40,378 nucleotides of DNA from contig NZ_CAKVMR010000013.1 in assembly GCF_934772795.1 (NCBI RefSeq), forward strand, positions 1 to 40,378. The letters are read 5' to 3'. The translations under genes were made by a program, and so were the position numbers. Under the pieces are notes generated by a model, which was given only the letters and a program-made list of their open reading frames with translations, was not told the DNA's origin and made no database searches. Of the stretch, positions 23,943 through 32,168 are shown piece by piece (positions within the stretch are counted from its first letter, which is position 1; every line of letters starts with the position of its first letter). This stretch comes from an uncultured Holdemanella sp. (GTDB taxonomy: Bacteria > Bacillota_I > Bacilli_A > Erysipelotrichales > Erysipelotrichaceae).

Positions 23943-24285
23943 ACAATTTGTCATTCGCCTAACAGATAGTGAATGGAATCATCTTAATGAATTAGTGAAA
24001 TATTCAGGACAATCAAGAGAATCCTATTTGCGTATGTGTATAAATGGCTTGATTCCTAGGCCGGCACCTAGTGTAGAACTAGTAGAAGTGATTCAAGTGC
24101 TAAGACAAATTGCAGAGAGTATAAACGGAATAGCTGGAGCAGTTTATAAACAAAATAAAATGGATGATTCAGTTTATATGGAAAATTATGAGGCGCTTCA
24201 AAAACAAATTAACGAAATTATGCTTTTGATTCGGCAACCTATCAATATGGAGGAATTATGGCAATCACAAAAATATGGGCAGTAA
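23926..24285 (+). CDS. mobC: MobC-like relaxosome accessory protein
   Basis: A 119-residue protein with a ribbon-helix-helix-like N-terminus (KQFVIRLTDSEWNHLNELVKYSGQSRESYLRMCINGLIPRP) and the VIQVLRQIAESINGIA segment typical of MobC proteins. It would bind oriT and help the relaxase melt or nick DNA. ATG 23926 is chosen from family alignment; a 15-residue longer frame lies inside the small ORF. It overlaps the relaxase by 28 bp. Confidence 0.85.
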   Translation: MRKRNKQFVIRLTDSEWNHLNELVKYSGQSRESYLRMCINGLIPRPAPSVELVEVIQVLRQIAESINGIAGAVYKQNKMDDSVYMENYEALQKQINEIMLLIRQPINMEELWQSQKYGQ

Positions 24286-25595
24286 AGGATGATTTGAGAA
24301 GAGTTTTAAACTACATTGAAAATTCGGATAAGACAAAAGAAGAATTAAGCGATGGATTAAAAGAAGTGTTGGCATATACAACCCAGGGATATAAAACAAA
24401 TGAGAAAGAATATATTACTGGAATTAATTGCGAACCTAGTACATCACTAAAGCAAATGATGAATACAAAGTTATCCTATAACAAGATGGATGGAAGACTA
24501 GCCTACCATGCAGTACAGTCTTTTAAGCCAGGTGAAGTAACGCCAGAAGAATGTCATTCATTAGGTGTGCAATTAGCGAAACAAATGTGGGGAAATCGAT
24601 TTGAAGTCGTTGTATCTACACATTTAGATAAAGACCATTTGCACAACCATTTTGTTGTGAATTCAGTTTCCTGGGTAGATGGCATGAAGTATGATAACCG
24701 GAAAAAAGATATTGATCATTTTCGAGAATTGAATGATGCAATATGTAAACAGCATGGTTTGAATGTTATTGAAAAACCAGAAGGAAAAGCCATGAATTAT
24801 GGAGAGTGGAATGCAGAAAAAAAGGATGGCATCTATTTTAGAAAAATTATTCGTTATGATGTGGATTCTGTATTAGCGTATGCCAGAACTTTAGATCAAA
24901 TGAAATCAGGACTTGAAGATATTGGATATGTTGTTGATTTAACTGGCAAGCACTGGACTTTAAAACATCCACAGTCGCAAAGAAAGTTTCGATTTTATAA
25001 ACTTGCTCGTGATGGTCGATATGACGAAGATCATATCATGGAACGAATCAACAACAATTATTTATTTCCAATGCAGCCAGTTAAGGATATTGTGCCATGT
25101 AAAGAATATCGTGGTGATCATACAAAATTAAAAGGAATCAAGGCTTTATATATTAGATATTGTTTTGAATTAGGAATTATTCGACCTAAAGGAAAACGAC
25201 AGAAATATCCAAGTCCACAGTTAAGAAAGGATTTGATATACATGGATAAAATCACAAAGGAAAATACTTTTGTAGGCAAGCATAATCTAGAAACAATCGA
25301 AGATGTGCTTGCTTTTAAAGTATCTCTAAATAAAGAAATAGAATCTTGGATGAACCAAAGAAGATCCATCTACAATAAAATTAAAAGAACGCGTGATCCA
25401 AATTTGAAAAAACAATTAGAAATGGATCGTGATACGTTAACTTCTAAAATTGCACATGGGAAAAAGGAAATCAAAATATGCGAAGATATAGAAAAGAGAG
25501 TTCCCGATATTCAAGATAAATTAAAAATGGTGAATGCATTAGAAGATGAGCGTATTCAAACACAAAAAGAATATGAAAGGAGCTTGAATTTATGA
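24258..25595 (+). CDS. mobA: MOBP-type conjugative relaxase
   Basis: A 445-residue relaxase that nicks oriT and stays covalently bound to the transferred strand. The histidine motif is H122-L-D-K-D-H127-L-H129-N-H131 with N134; AYHAVQSFKPGEVTPEE (residues 82-98) is the conserved strand before it. A catalytic Tyr should lie near the N-terminus (Y19 or Y40 are candidates). The C-terminal third is coiled coil. GGAGG precedes the ATG. It is coupled to PcfB by an ATGA overlap. Confidence 0.92.
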   Translation: MAITKIWAVKDDLRRVLNYIENSDKTKEELSDGLKEVLAYTTQGYKTNEKEYITGINCEPSTSLKQMMNTKLSYNKMDGRLAYHAVQSFKPGEVTPEECHSLGVQLAKQMWGNRFEVVVSTHLDKDHLHNHFVVNSVSWVDGMKYDNRKKDIDHFRELNDAICKQHGLNVIEKPEGKAMNYGEWNAEKKDGIYFRKIIRYDVDSVLAYARTLDQMKSGLEDIGYVVDLTGKHWTLKHPQSQRKFRFYKLARDGRYDEDHIMERINNNYLFPMQPVKDIVPCKEYRGDHTKLKGIKALYIRYCFELGIIRPKGKRQKYPSPQLRKDLIYMDKITKENTFVGKHNLETIEDVLAFKVSLNKEIESWMNQRRSIYNKIKRTRDPNLKKQLEMDRDTLTSKIAHGKKEIKICEDIEKRVPDIQDKLKMVNALEDERIQTQKEYERSLNL

Positions 25596-26314
25596 ACAGT
25601 GCAGATACTGCAGATCAAATGATGAAGATGACTTTAGAAGGTATACAGGTTGCTGCTGAAGTTGGTTTAAAAGCGGGCGGCATGGCAGCAAGATCTTTAG
25701 CTGTCACTTTATACGCTATTTTAAAAGACAATAAAAAAGTGAAAGGGAAAACCAATTTAAATAACTTATTAAAGTCGGATAAAGAGTTAAAGGTCTTTGC
25801 TATTCATCATTCGGATTTAAAAAAGTTTTGTGAAGAAGCAAAACATTACGGAGTTTTATATTCTGTATTGAAAGAAAAGAATAATACAGATGGAATTGTG
25901 GATATTATGGTAAAAGCAGAAGATGCTTCTAAAATCTCAAGGATGGTAGACAAGTTTGATTTAGCTACTATCGACACAAAAGCAATTCGTGAATCTGTAT
26001 TATCACAACAGAGTATAGATGATGCTAAACCACTTAGTGATGAAGAGCATGATGCCTTATTGTCAAAGCTAATGGATGATAAGGAAAACCCCAACAAAGC
26101 TCGGACAAGCAAGGACGGTACTCCGTTCGAGCCATCTTCAAAAACATCGAAGAAAGAAAACAAGAAGAAAACCGTCGAAAGAAAAAGGTCAACAGCTACT
26201 ACGGATAGGCCTTCTGTTCGCAAGGAATTGAAGGACATTAAACAGCAGCAAAATCTAAAATCTTCTGCACCTAAGTATCCAGTTAAGAAAAAATCAAAAA
26301 AGAAAGTGAGATAA
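25592..26314 (+). CDS. PcfB-like relaxosome protein (DUF3801)
   Basis: A 240-residue protein. Residues about 15-140 match DUF3801 (AARSLAVTLYAILKDNKKVKGKTNLNNLLKSDKELKVFAIHHSDLKKFCEEAKHYGVLYSVL); the C-terminal 80 residues are a disordered Lys/Ser tail. In pCF10, PcfB bridges the relaxosome to the PcfC coupling protein, and the gene sits here directly before the coupling-protein gene. Start fixed by the 4-bp overlap with the relaxase. Confidence 0.85.
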   Translation: MNSADTADQMMKMTLEGIQVAAEVGLKAGGMAARSLAVTLYAILKDNKKVKGKTNLNNLLKSDKELKVFAIHHSDLKKFCEEAKHYGVLYSVLKEKNNTDGIVDIMVKAEDASKISRMVDKFDLATIDTKAIRESVLSQQSIDDAKPLSDEEHDALLSKLMDDKENPNKARTSKDGTPFEPSSKTSKKENKKKTVERKRSTATTDRPSVRKELKDIKQQQNLKSSAPKYPVKKKSKKKVR

Positions 26315-26319
26315 CGATT

Positions 26320-26526
26320 ATGAGAAAATGGTTTAAGAAAAATGATGACGAAATAATTGAAATTCAGGTAGATGATACAGAGAGAAGAATTATTGTTAGG
26401 GCATTAGCTGATTTAAGAGATAAACAGCGATTAGCTCATAAGAACTATGATTTTTTAGATTCTCTTATTGTAAAGGTTTGTGATGCAGACCATCCATCAA
26501 TAAAAGATCACTATGAGAGATGCTAA
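26320..26526 (+). CDS. Small hypothetical ICE protein
   Basis: A 68-residue, charged, helical protein (MRKWFKKNDDEIIEIQVDDTERRIIVRALADLRDKQRLAHKNYDFLDSL). Such short genes are common between pcfB and virD4 in this ICE class; no function is known. It overlaps virD4 by 14 bp. Confidence 0.6.
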   Translation: MRKWFKKNDDEIIEIQVDDTERRIIVRALADLRDKQRLAHKNYDFLDSLIVKVCDADHPSIKDHYERC

Positions 26527-28300
26527 GAACGACGAATATTTATTTCTAGGCTTATTAATCATTCCTACAATATGGTTTGCAGTTTTGATTGCACCATATA
26601 TGGATCAAGGACTCATTCATGCACTACCTTATCTAAGCGAAGCGTTGAATTATCCCTTTCAATTTCAATGGTGTGATAATTCTTTAAAAACGATTGGAAT
26701 ATTCCTGGTTATCTATGTTTTAGGAATTGGTATTTACTTATCCAATGAAAAGAATTACAGACAAAAAGAAGAGTATGGATCAGCTAGATGGGGATATATA
26801 CGTTCTTTAGTGAAGAAACATTCGAATAAGGATTTCTTCGAAAATAAGTTGTTTACGCAAAAAACACGAATGGATATTCATGGAAAAATTAAAAACGTCA
26901 ATCTTCATACGGTTGTGATTGGTGGTTCTGGTGCCGGTAAAACTCGATATTATGCTAAACCTAACATTATGCAGTGTAATACGAGTTATGTAGTATTAGA
27001 TCCAAAAGGAGAAATTATCAAGAGCGTAGGTTATATGCTTGAAGATGAGGGGTATGAAATCAAAGTCATTGATTTAATTGATATGTCTAAATCATTGGGA
27101 TATAATCCATTTCATTATATTCAAAGTGACAAGGATGTATTGAAATTGATCACGAATCTAATTCGTAATACAACTCCAAAAGGATCTTCTACAAATGATC
27201 CATTTTGGGAGAAAAGTGAAACAGCATTACTTGAAGCATTGATGCTATATTTATATCATTATGCGCCGGAGGATGAGCAAAACTTTACGATGGTAATGGA
27301 GATGCTGAATTATGCTGAAGTAAAAGAAGACGAAGATGATTATGAGAGTCCGTTGGATGAGTTATTTAAGCGTCTAGAAACGATAGATAGTAATTCTTTA
27401 GCACTTAAACAATATAAAATATATAAACAGGCAGCAGGTAAGACCGCTAAATCTATTTTGATTTCAGTAGGTGTAAGACTTGCTGCTTTTAACTTGGAAG
27501 AACTTGCATCACTTACTAGATATGATGAGATGAAGTTAGAGCAGATAGGCGAAAGAAAAACAGCCTTATTTGCGATTATTCCTGATAATGATTCAACATT
27601 TAATTTTGTCATCGGTATGTTGTATACTCAGTTATTTCAAATGTTATATTATCAAGCAGATTTTGTTCATGGCGGCCAGCTTCCAGTGCCAGTACATTTT
27701 ATTATGGATGAATTTGCCAATGTTGCTTTACCAGACGAGTTTGATAAGTTGCTTTCGACAATGCGATCACGACTTATTTTTGTATCCATTATTTTACAGA
27801 ACCTGGCACAGATCAAAGCGTTATATAAGGATACTTGGGAGTCAATTATGGGGAACTGTGATTCTAAATTGTATTTAGGCGGAAATGAACAAAGTACCCA
27901 TGAATATATAAGTAAGGAGCTTGGAAAAGCAACGATTGATACAAATACGTATGGTAAATCAGAAGGAAGAAGTGGAAGTTTCACAACAAATTCTCAGAGA
28001 ACTGGAAGAGAGTTGTTAACTTCTGATGAAGTTCGTCTATTGGACAATAATTATGCTGTTCTATTTTTGAAAGGTGAAAGGCCTGTTCGAGATAGAAAAT
28101 TTAATTTGTTAAAACATCCTCGTATTAAACAAACAATGGATGGAGGTCGTGAACCGTACATTCATGGACAAGTGAATCATTTTATTGAGGATTGGCAAAA
28201 TATTCTTCTTAGCAATAATGAGTATGAATTATTGGATGTAGAAGAAACAGAAAACTATTTAAAGGAGATTGAAGAAAATGAAGAAAATAAAAATGATTAG
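26513..28300 (+). CDS. virD4: VirD4-type coupling protein (type IV secretion ATPase)
   Basis: A 595-residue membrane-anchored DNA translocase of the VirD4/TraG/PcfC family that feeds the relaxase-DNA complex to the channel. Two N-terminal membrane segments lie at about residues 10-30 and 55-75. Walker A is VIGGSGAGKTRYY, Walker B is HFIMDEFANVALP, and the VSIILQNLAQIKALY segment follows. The end is acidic. RBS weak, start set by coupling with the previous gene. Confidence 0.93.
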   Translation: MRDAKNDEYLFLGLLIIPTIWFAVLIAPYMDQGLIHALPYLSEALNYPFQFQWCDNSLKTIGIFLVIYVLGIGIYLSNEKNYRQKEEYGSARWGYIRSLVKKHSNKDFFENKLFTQKTRMDIHGKIKNVNLHTVVIGGSGAGKTRYYAKPNIMQCNTSYVVLDPKGEIIKSVGYMLEDEGYEIKVIDLIDMSKSLGYNPFHYIQSDKDVLKLITNLIRNTTPKGSSTNDPFWEKSETALLEALMLYLYHYAPEDEQNFTMVMEMLNYAEVKEDEDDYESPLDELFKRLETIDSNSLALKQYKIYKQAAGKTAKSILISVGVRLAAFNLEELASLTRYDEMKLEQIGERKTALFAIIPDNDSTFNFVIGMLYTQLFQMLYYQADFVHGGQLPVPVHFIMDEFANVALPDEFDKLLSTMRSRLIFVSIILQNLAQIKALYKDTWESIMGNCDSKLYLGGNEQSTHEYISKELGKATIDTNTYGKSEGRSGSFTTNSQRTGRELLTSDEVRLLDNNYAVLFLKGERPVRDRKFNLLKHPRIKQTMDGGREPYIHGQVNHFIEDWQNILLSNNEYELLDVEETENYLKEIEENEENKND

Positions 28301-28583
28301 AAAAGTATTATTCTTTGCATATGTTGCATTGGTGATTGTAGGAAACTTTGCAACACCAGTTTATGCAGCAAATGATCCGGTTACTGTTGTAAACAACTTC
28401 AGTGAATTTATGTTTGGACTTATCCGAGCGATTGGAATGATTTTATTAGGCTTTGGAATTGTACAGGTTGGACTTTCTTTGAAAAGTCATGATCCGAGTC
28501 AAAGAGCGAATGGCTTTATGACGGTAGCCGGAGGAATTGTTATTACTTTTGCTAAAGAGATTTTGAATATTATTGTTGGATAG
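28278..28583 (+). CDS. VirB2-like pilin subunit (Maff2 type)
   Basis: A 101-residue protein with a signal-like N-terminus (KVLFFAYVALVIVGNFATPVYA) and two membrane helices (FGLIRAIGMILLGFGIVQVGLSL; FMTVAGGIVITFAKEILNIIVG). It resembles the small pilin-like proteins of Gram-positive conjugation systems. GGAG 10 nt upstream favours the ATG at 28278 over a TTG at 28269. It overlaps virD4 and precedes virB6. Confidence 0.75.
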   Translation: MKKIKMIRKVLFFAYVALVIVGNFATPVYAANDPVTVVNNFSEFMFGLIRAIGMILLGFGIVQVGLSLKSHDPSQRANGFMTVAGGIVITFAKEILNIIVG

Positions 28584-28597
28584 GGTGGTGATTTCTA

Positions 28598-29428
28598 GTG
28601 AGTGGAATCATAGATAACCTAACTAGTGCCATCAATACGTGGAATTCTAAATTAGCTGAAATATGGCTATTGTTAACAGAATCACCTGAAACATTTAAGG
28701 GTGGTGATATTTGGCAAATCATAGTTAAAATACATGGAGCTCTTCAAGCAATTGGATTAGCACTTCTTGTGCTATTCTTTGTTTGGGGATTGATTAGAAC
28801 CTGCACAAGTTGGCAGGATGTAAAAAGGCCGGAACAGGCCTTTAAATTGTTTTTAAGATTTATTATTGCCAGGGGAATGGTGATGTATGGAATGGAATTA
28901 ATGACAAAGATATTTGAGATAGTACAAGGCATTATTCAAGCAATCACTGAAACTGCAGGATTAGGTGTATCAAGTGAAACTGTATTGCCACAAGAAATCA
29001 TTGATGCAGTAAGTAATACAGGATTTTTGGAATCTATTCCTTTGTGGGCAGTTACACTATTGGGATCTATATTCATTACAATACTATCGTTTGTGATGAT
29101 TCTAACTGTATATGGAAGATTCTTTAAATTGTATATGTACACAGCTATCTCTCCAATACCCCTTGCAGCAGCAGCTGGAGAAAGTACACAAAACACAGCA
29201 TTTACGTTTATTAAAAGTTATGCAGGAGTATGTTTAGAAGGAGCTATTATTGTTCTTGCTTGTATTATTTTTTCAGCTTTTGCGTCTAGTGCACCAGTAG
29301 TTGATACTACAGCATCTAGCGTATCTATGGTATGGAGCTATGTCGGTGAACTGATATTTAATATGCTGGTTTTAGTTGGTTCTATTAAAATGAGTGATCG
29401 TATAGTCAAAGAAATGATGGGTTTGTGA
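28598..29428 (+). CDS. VirB6-like polytopic channel protein
   Basis: A 276-residue membrane protein with about six hydrophobic segments (e.g. GLALLVLFFVWGLIRTC, LLGSIFITILSFVMILTVYG, CLEGAIIVLACIIFSAF). The RFFKLYMYTAISPIPLAAAAG segment is characteristic of VirB6/TrbL-like conjugation proteins. GTG start with GGGTGGTG upstream. It is the last gene before the ATPase/TOPRIM insertion. Confidence 0.82.
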   Translation: MSGIIDNLTSAINTWNSKLAEIWLLLTESPETFKGGDIWQIIVKIHGALQAIGLALLVLFFVWGLIRTCTSWQDVKRPEQAFKLFLRFIIARGMVMYGMELMTKIFEIVQGIIQAITETAGLGVSSETVLPQEIIDAVSNTGFLESIPLWAVTLLGSIFITILSFVMILTVYGRFFKLYMYTAISPIPLAAAAGESTQNTAFTFIKSYAGVCLEGAIIVLACIIFSAFASSAPVVDTTASSVSMVWSYVGELIFNMLVLVGSIKMSDRIVKEMMGL

Positions 29429-29523
29429 TTTTTTACTTCTCAATAATTAAGATATAAATGAAATTGTGAAGAAATCTATTCAGAAGAAGATACCAAATAC
29501 TAAAAATTGATAATGAATCTGAT

Positions 29524-29574
29524 CTGTAAAAAAATTACAGTATCTATTGACCGTAAAAAAATTACGGTTATAAT
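29524..29574 (+). promoter_or_regulatory. Promoter with two tandem covarying operator palindromes
   Basis: The -35 TTGACC (29547-29552) and -10 TATAAT (29569-29574) are 16 bp apart. Palindrome 1 (CTGTAA-N5-TTACAG, 29524-29540) lies upstream of -35 and palindrome 2 (CCGTAA-N5-TTACGG, 29551-29567) fills the spacer; their centres are 27 bp apart. The two differ at one position per arm, and the change is matched in the opposite arm, which supports selection for dyad symmetry. No regulator gene is seen nearby. Confidence 0.75.
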
Positions 29575-29592
29575 GAAGCTGAGGTGATACCA

Positions 29593-30708
29593 ATGCTTAA
29601 ACATTTCAGAGTTAATAATTTTAAGAATTTTAAAGATGACTTAGATATTGATTTTTCAGATGTGAATGGATATAAGTTTTCTCAAGATTGTATTACTAAT
29701 GATTTGATTGGAAAAATGATTATTTATGGTAAAAATGGAAGTGGTAAAACAAATTTAAGTAAAGCTCTTTGTGATTTAAAAGAAACATTAACGATGTCTA
29801 ATGATATGAAATCAAACCATTCTTTTATTTCAAATGCGAACTCTAATAACGAGATTACGACTTTTACTTATACCTTCCTATTCAATAATAAGAAAGACAA
29901 AGTGGTATATGAATATCAAAAAACAGATTTATTCAATTTAACCAATGAAGTATTAAATATAAATGGAAAAATCATCTATTCTTATGATTTTAATAAGAAT
30001 AGATTTATAGAAAAAAGCGAAGACTATTTTCATAATTCAGATATTTTCTCAATTTATCAAAAAAATACTAATCCATCATTACCATTTGTACGCTGGTTAG
30101 TAAATAATGGTGCTGTAGAAAAGAGTTCGGTTTTTAACAAGATGTATGAGTATGCAGTAAAAATAACACAAATATTTACTCCTACAACTGCATTGATTCA
30201 ATTATCAAGAAATGAATTAGACGAACTTGATCGTAATGTGAATGATTTAGAAGATTTTTTGAATTATATGGGTATTGAATGTAAATTGTCTATGGAAAAA
30301 CTGCCAGATGGTAGTAAAGAGCTTTATTTTGTATTTAAAAATAGAAAAGTAGCCTTCTTAGAGAATGCATCTAGTGGAACATTGTCATTGTTTAATTTTT
30401 ATATTCGGTTTTTAATGCCACATAAAGAAAGTTCTATTCTTTATTTTGATGAATTTGATGCCTTTTTTCATTTTGAATTATCTGAAAAAATCATCCAATA
30501 TATTAAAGAAAAATATAAAGATTCTTTGGTTATCTTTACTACGCACAACACAAATTTAATGAGTAATAAAATTATGCGTCCTGATACATTGTTCATACTT
30601 TCAACAAGCGGAAAATTAACACCGTTATGCAAAGCGACGGATCGTGAGTTAAGAGAAGGTCATAATCTTGGTAAATTGTATATGAATGGTGAGTTTGATG
30701 AAGACTAA
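29593..30708 (+). CDS. AAA/ABC-type ATPase of a two-gene defence-like module
   Basis: A 371-residue cytosolic ATPase of the AAA_15/AAA_21, RloA/AbiLi/OLD-like kind. Walker A is G46-KNGSGKT; an ABC signature-like SSGTLSLF lies near residue 260; Walker B is SILYFDEFDAFF; the switch His is in FTTHNTNLMS. The C-terminal REGHNLGKLYMNGEFDE is a hallmark of defence-linked ATPases. GAGGTGA 5 nt upstream sets ATG 29593. It overlaps the next gene by 11 bp. Sensor/motor role for the TOPRIM partner is inferred from similar pairs. Confidence 0.82.
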   Translation: MLKHFRVNNFKNFKDDLDIDFSDVNGYKFSQDCITNDLIGKMIIYGKNGSGKTNLSKALCDLKETLTMSNDMKSNHSFISNANSNNEITTFTYTFLFNNKKDKVVYEYQKTDLFNLTNEVLNINGKIIYSYDFNKNRFIEKSEDYFHNSDIFSIYQKNTNPSLPFVRWLVNNGAVEKSSVFNKMYEYAVKITQIFTPTTALIQLSRNELDELDRNVNDLEDFLNYMGIECKLSMEKLPDGSKELYFVFKNRKVAFLENASSGTLSLFNFYIRFLMPHKESSILYFDEFDAFFHFELSEKIIQYIKEKYKDSLVIFTTHNTNLMSNKIMRPDTLFILSTSGKLTPLCKATDRELREGHNLGKLYMNGEFDED

Positions 30709-31477
30709 AAATATATTATTTATAGTCGAAGGTAAGAATGATGAGCCACGATTTATTGAGCAACTTTTATCAAAATGTTATCCAGCATCAAACTTTAAAA
30801 TATATTCCTATGAAGCAAATTTGCATATGCTTGCAAGCAGGTTAGAAAATGATTATTTTGATTTTGAAGAAGATGAATTAGATATATTGCTATTTTTAAG
30901 GTCTTACGAAACAAAATATAAAAAAATCTTTGACTTAAAATATACAGATGTATTTCTAATATTCGACTTCGAGCCTCAGCATCCAGATTTGCATTTTGAT
31001 ACGATTCAAAAAATGATTCGGTACTTCAATCAATCTGATGAAAGGGGAAAGTTATTCATTAACTATCCGATGATGCAGTCTTATAGACATTTAAAAGCCC
31101 TACCTGATAATGTTTTTTTGCAGACTAGATTGTATAAACAAGATTTTAAACACTATAAAGAAATAGTATCAAATGAAAGCTTTAATAACGACATTTCAAC
31201 ATACGATTACACAACATTCGTAAGTTTAGCATTCCATCATTTAACTAAACTATTATTCATTCAAAATAAAGAGAATCGAGCACCGACAATGGATGATTAT
31301 GATCATTTAAATTATGCAAAAATATTTGATATTCAATATGAAAACTTGAAAAACAATTTTATTTGGATAGTTAATACATGTATTTTAATTCTAATTGACT
31401 ACAAACCAAAAAATTTCTTTGATCAAATCACAAAACATGAAACATCATTTAAATTACCCTATATCGAGCAGAGTTAA
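30698..31477 (+). CDS. TOPRIM-like effector candidate, partner of the ATPase
   Basis: A 259-residue protein beginning MKTKNILFIVEGKNDEPRF with the TOPRIM-type Glu (E11-G-x-x-D/E). The metal-binding D-x-D position reads IFDFEPQ (D90-x-E92). The rest is helical and unassigned. Pairs of this ATPase type with a TOPRIM or RloB-like protein include AbiL, PARIS and OLD/Gabija-like systems; I cannot assign it to one. ATG 30698 overlaps the ATPase stop, so the two are coupled. A nuclease role is likely but inferred. Confidence 0.7.
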   Translation: MKTKNILFIVEGKNDEPRFIEQLLSKCYPASNFKIYSYEANLHMLASRLENDYFDFEEDELDILLFLRSYETKYKKIFDLKYTDVFLIFDFEPQHPDLHFDTIQKMIRYFNQSDERGKLFINYPMMQSYRHLKALPDNVFLQTRLYKQDFKHYKEIVSNESFNNDISTYDYTTFVSLAFHHLTKLLFIQNKENRAPTMDDYDHLNYAKIFDIQYENLKNNFIWIVNTCILILIDYKPKNFFDQITKHETSFKLPYIEQS

Positions 31478-31488
31478 TCTCTGCTTTT
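31468..31488 (+). terminator. Terminator closing the ATPase/TOPRIM unit
   Basis: GCAGAG/CTCTGC with loop TTAAT is followed by TTTTATT. It overlaps the stop codon of the TOPRIM gene, so the pair is a self-contained transcription unit. Confidence 0.75.
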
Positions 31489-31519
31489 ATTATGCCATTT
31501 TGGAGGAAAGGAAAATAAC

Positions 31520-31753
31520 ATGAAAGAATATATATTAAATACAATTGTACTAAAAACAGGAGATTCAATTGAAATAGTTGAACCTTCAACTTTACCTATG
31601 AAAGATAGGGTTATGTATAAGTTACAACATGAACAGGATCGAGTTGTGATTTCAAGAGAAAATGGGAAGATGGTGATTCCAATGGAGAATATTATGTTCT
31701 CATCATCTATCCCTTTGGACATTATTCATGAGGATTTTGATGATGAAGTCTAA
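31520..31753 (+). CDS. Small hypothetical protein of the secretion operon
   Basis: A 77-residue, probably beta-rich soluble protein (ILKTGDSIEIVEPSTLP..., DRVVISRENGKMVIPMENIMFSSS). No domain recognised. A good GGAGGAAAGG precedes the ATG. It overlaps prgI by about 11 bp and thus resumes the conjugation operon after the inserted pair. Confidence 0.6.
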   Translation: MKEYILNTIVLKTGDSIEIVEPSTLPMKDRVMYKLQHEQDRVVISRENGKMVIPMENIMFSSSIPLDIIHEDFDDEV

Positions 31754-32168
31754 TTTTGAAATTAAGATCAATAAGGAAATACGGGATTATACGGAGAGTA
31801 TATTTTTTGGCTTATCCCTTCGACAGAGCATATTCTCTATTATTGCTTGTGGGATAGCTTGTGGTATCTTCTTTTTGTTGAATGATACGCTAGGGACTGA
31901 AATAACTAGCTGGTTATGTATGCTTGGAGCAGCACCATTTGCTGCTTTTGGATTTATAAGATTTCAGGGTATGTATACAGAAGATATTGTTAAGACGGTA
32001 TTTAATTCGTTGTTATTATCGTCTAGAGATTTAATCAATAAACCATTTAACTTGTATGATGAGGTTTTTGAGCCAATGATTAAACAATCAAGAAAGGAGT
32101 CAATTGTACATGATAAAAAGTTACGAAAGATTGAAAAAGCAGAACAAAGAAAGAATAAGAGTGCCTAG
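31743..32168 (+). CDS. prgI: PrgI-like membrane protein of the mating channel
   Basis: A 141-residue protein matching PrgI: INKEIRDYTESIFFGLSLRQSIFSIIACGIACGIFFLL, then a second helix LCMLGAAPFAAFGFIRFQGMYTED. The basic C-terminus is typical. PrgI is the VirB3-like partner of the VirB4 ATPase encoded next. The start may be the ATG at 31740 or 31743, both after GAGG. Overlaps virB4 by about 59 bp. Confidence 0.85.
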   Translation: MKSNFEIKINKEIRDYTESIFFGLSLRQSIFSIIACGIACGIFFLLNDTLGTEITSWLCMLGAAPFAAFGFIRFQGMYTEDIVKTVFNSLLLSSRDLINKPFNLYDEVFEPMIKQSRKESIVHDKKLRKIEKAEQRKNKSA

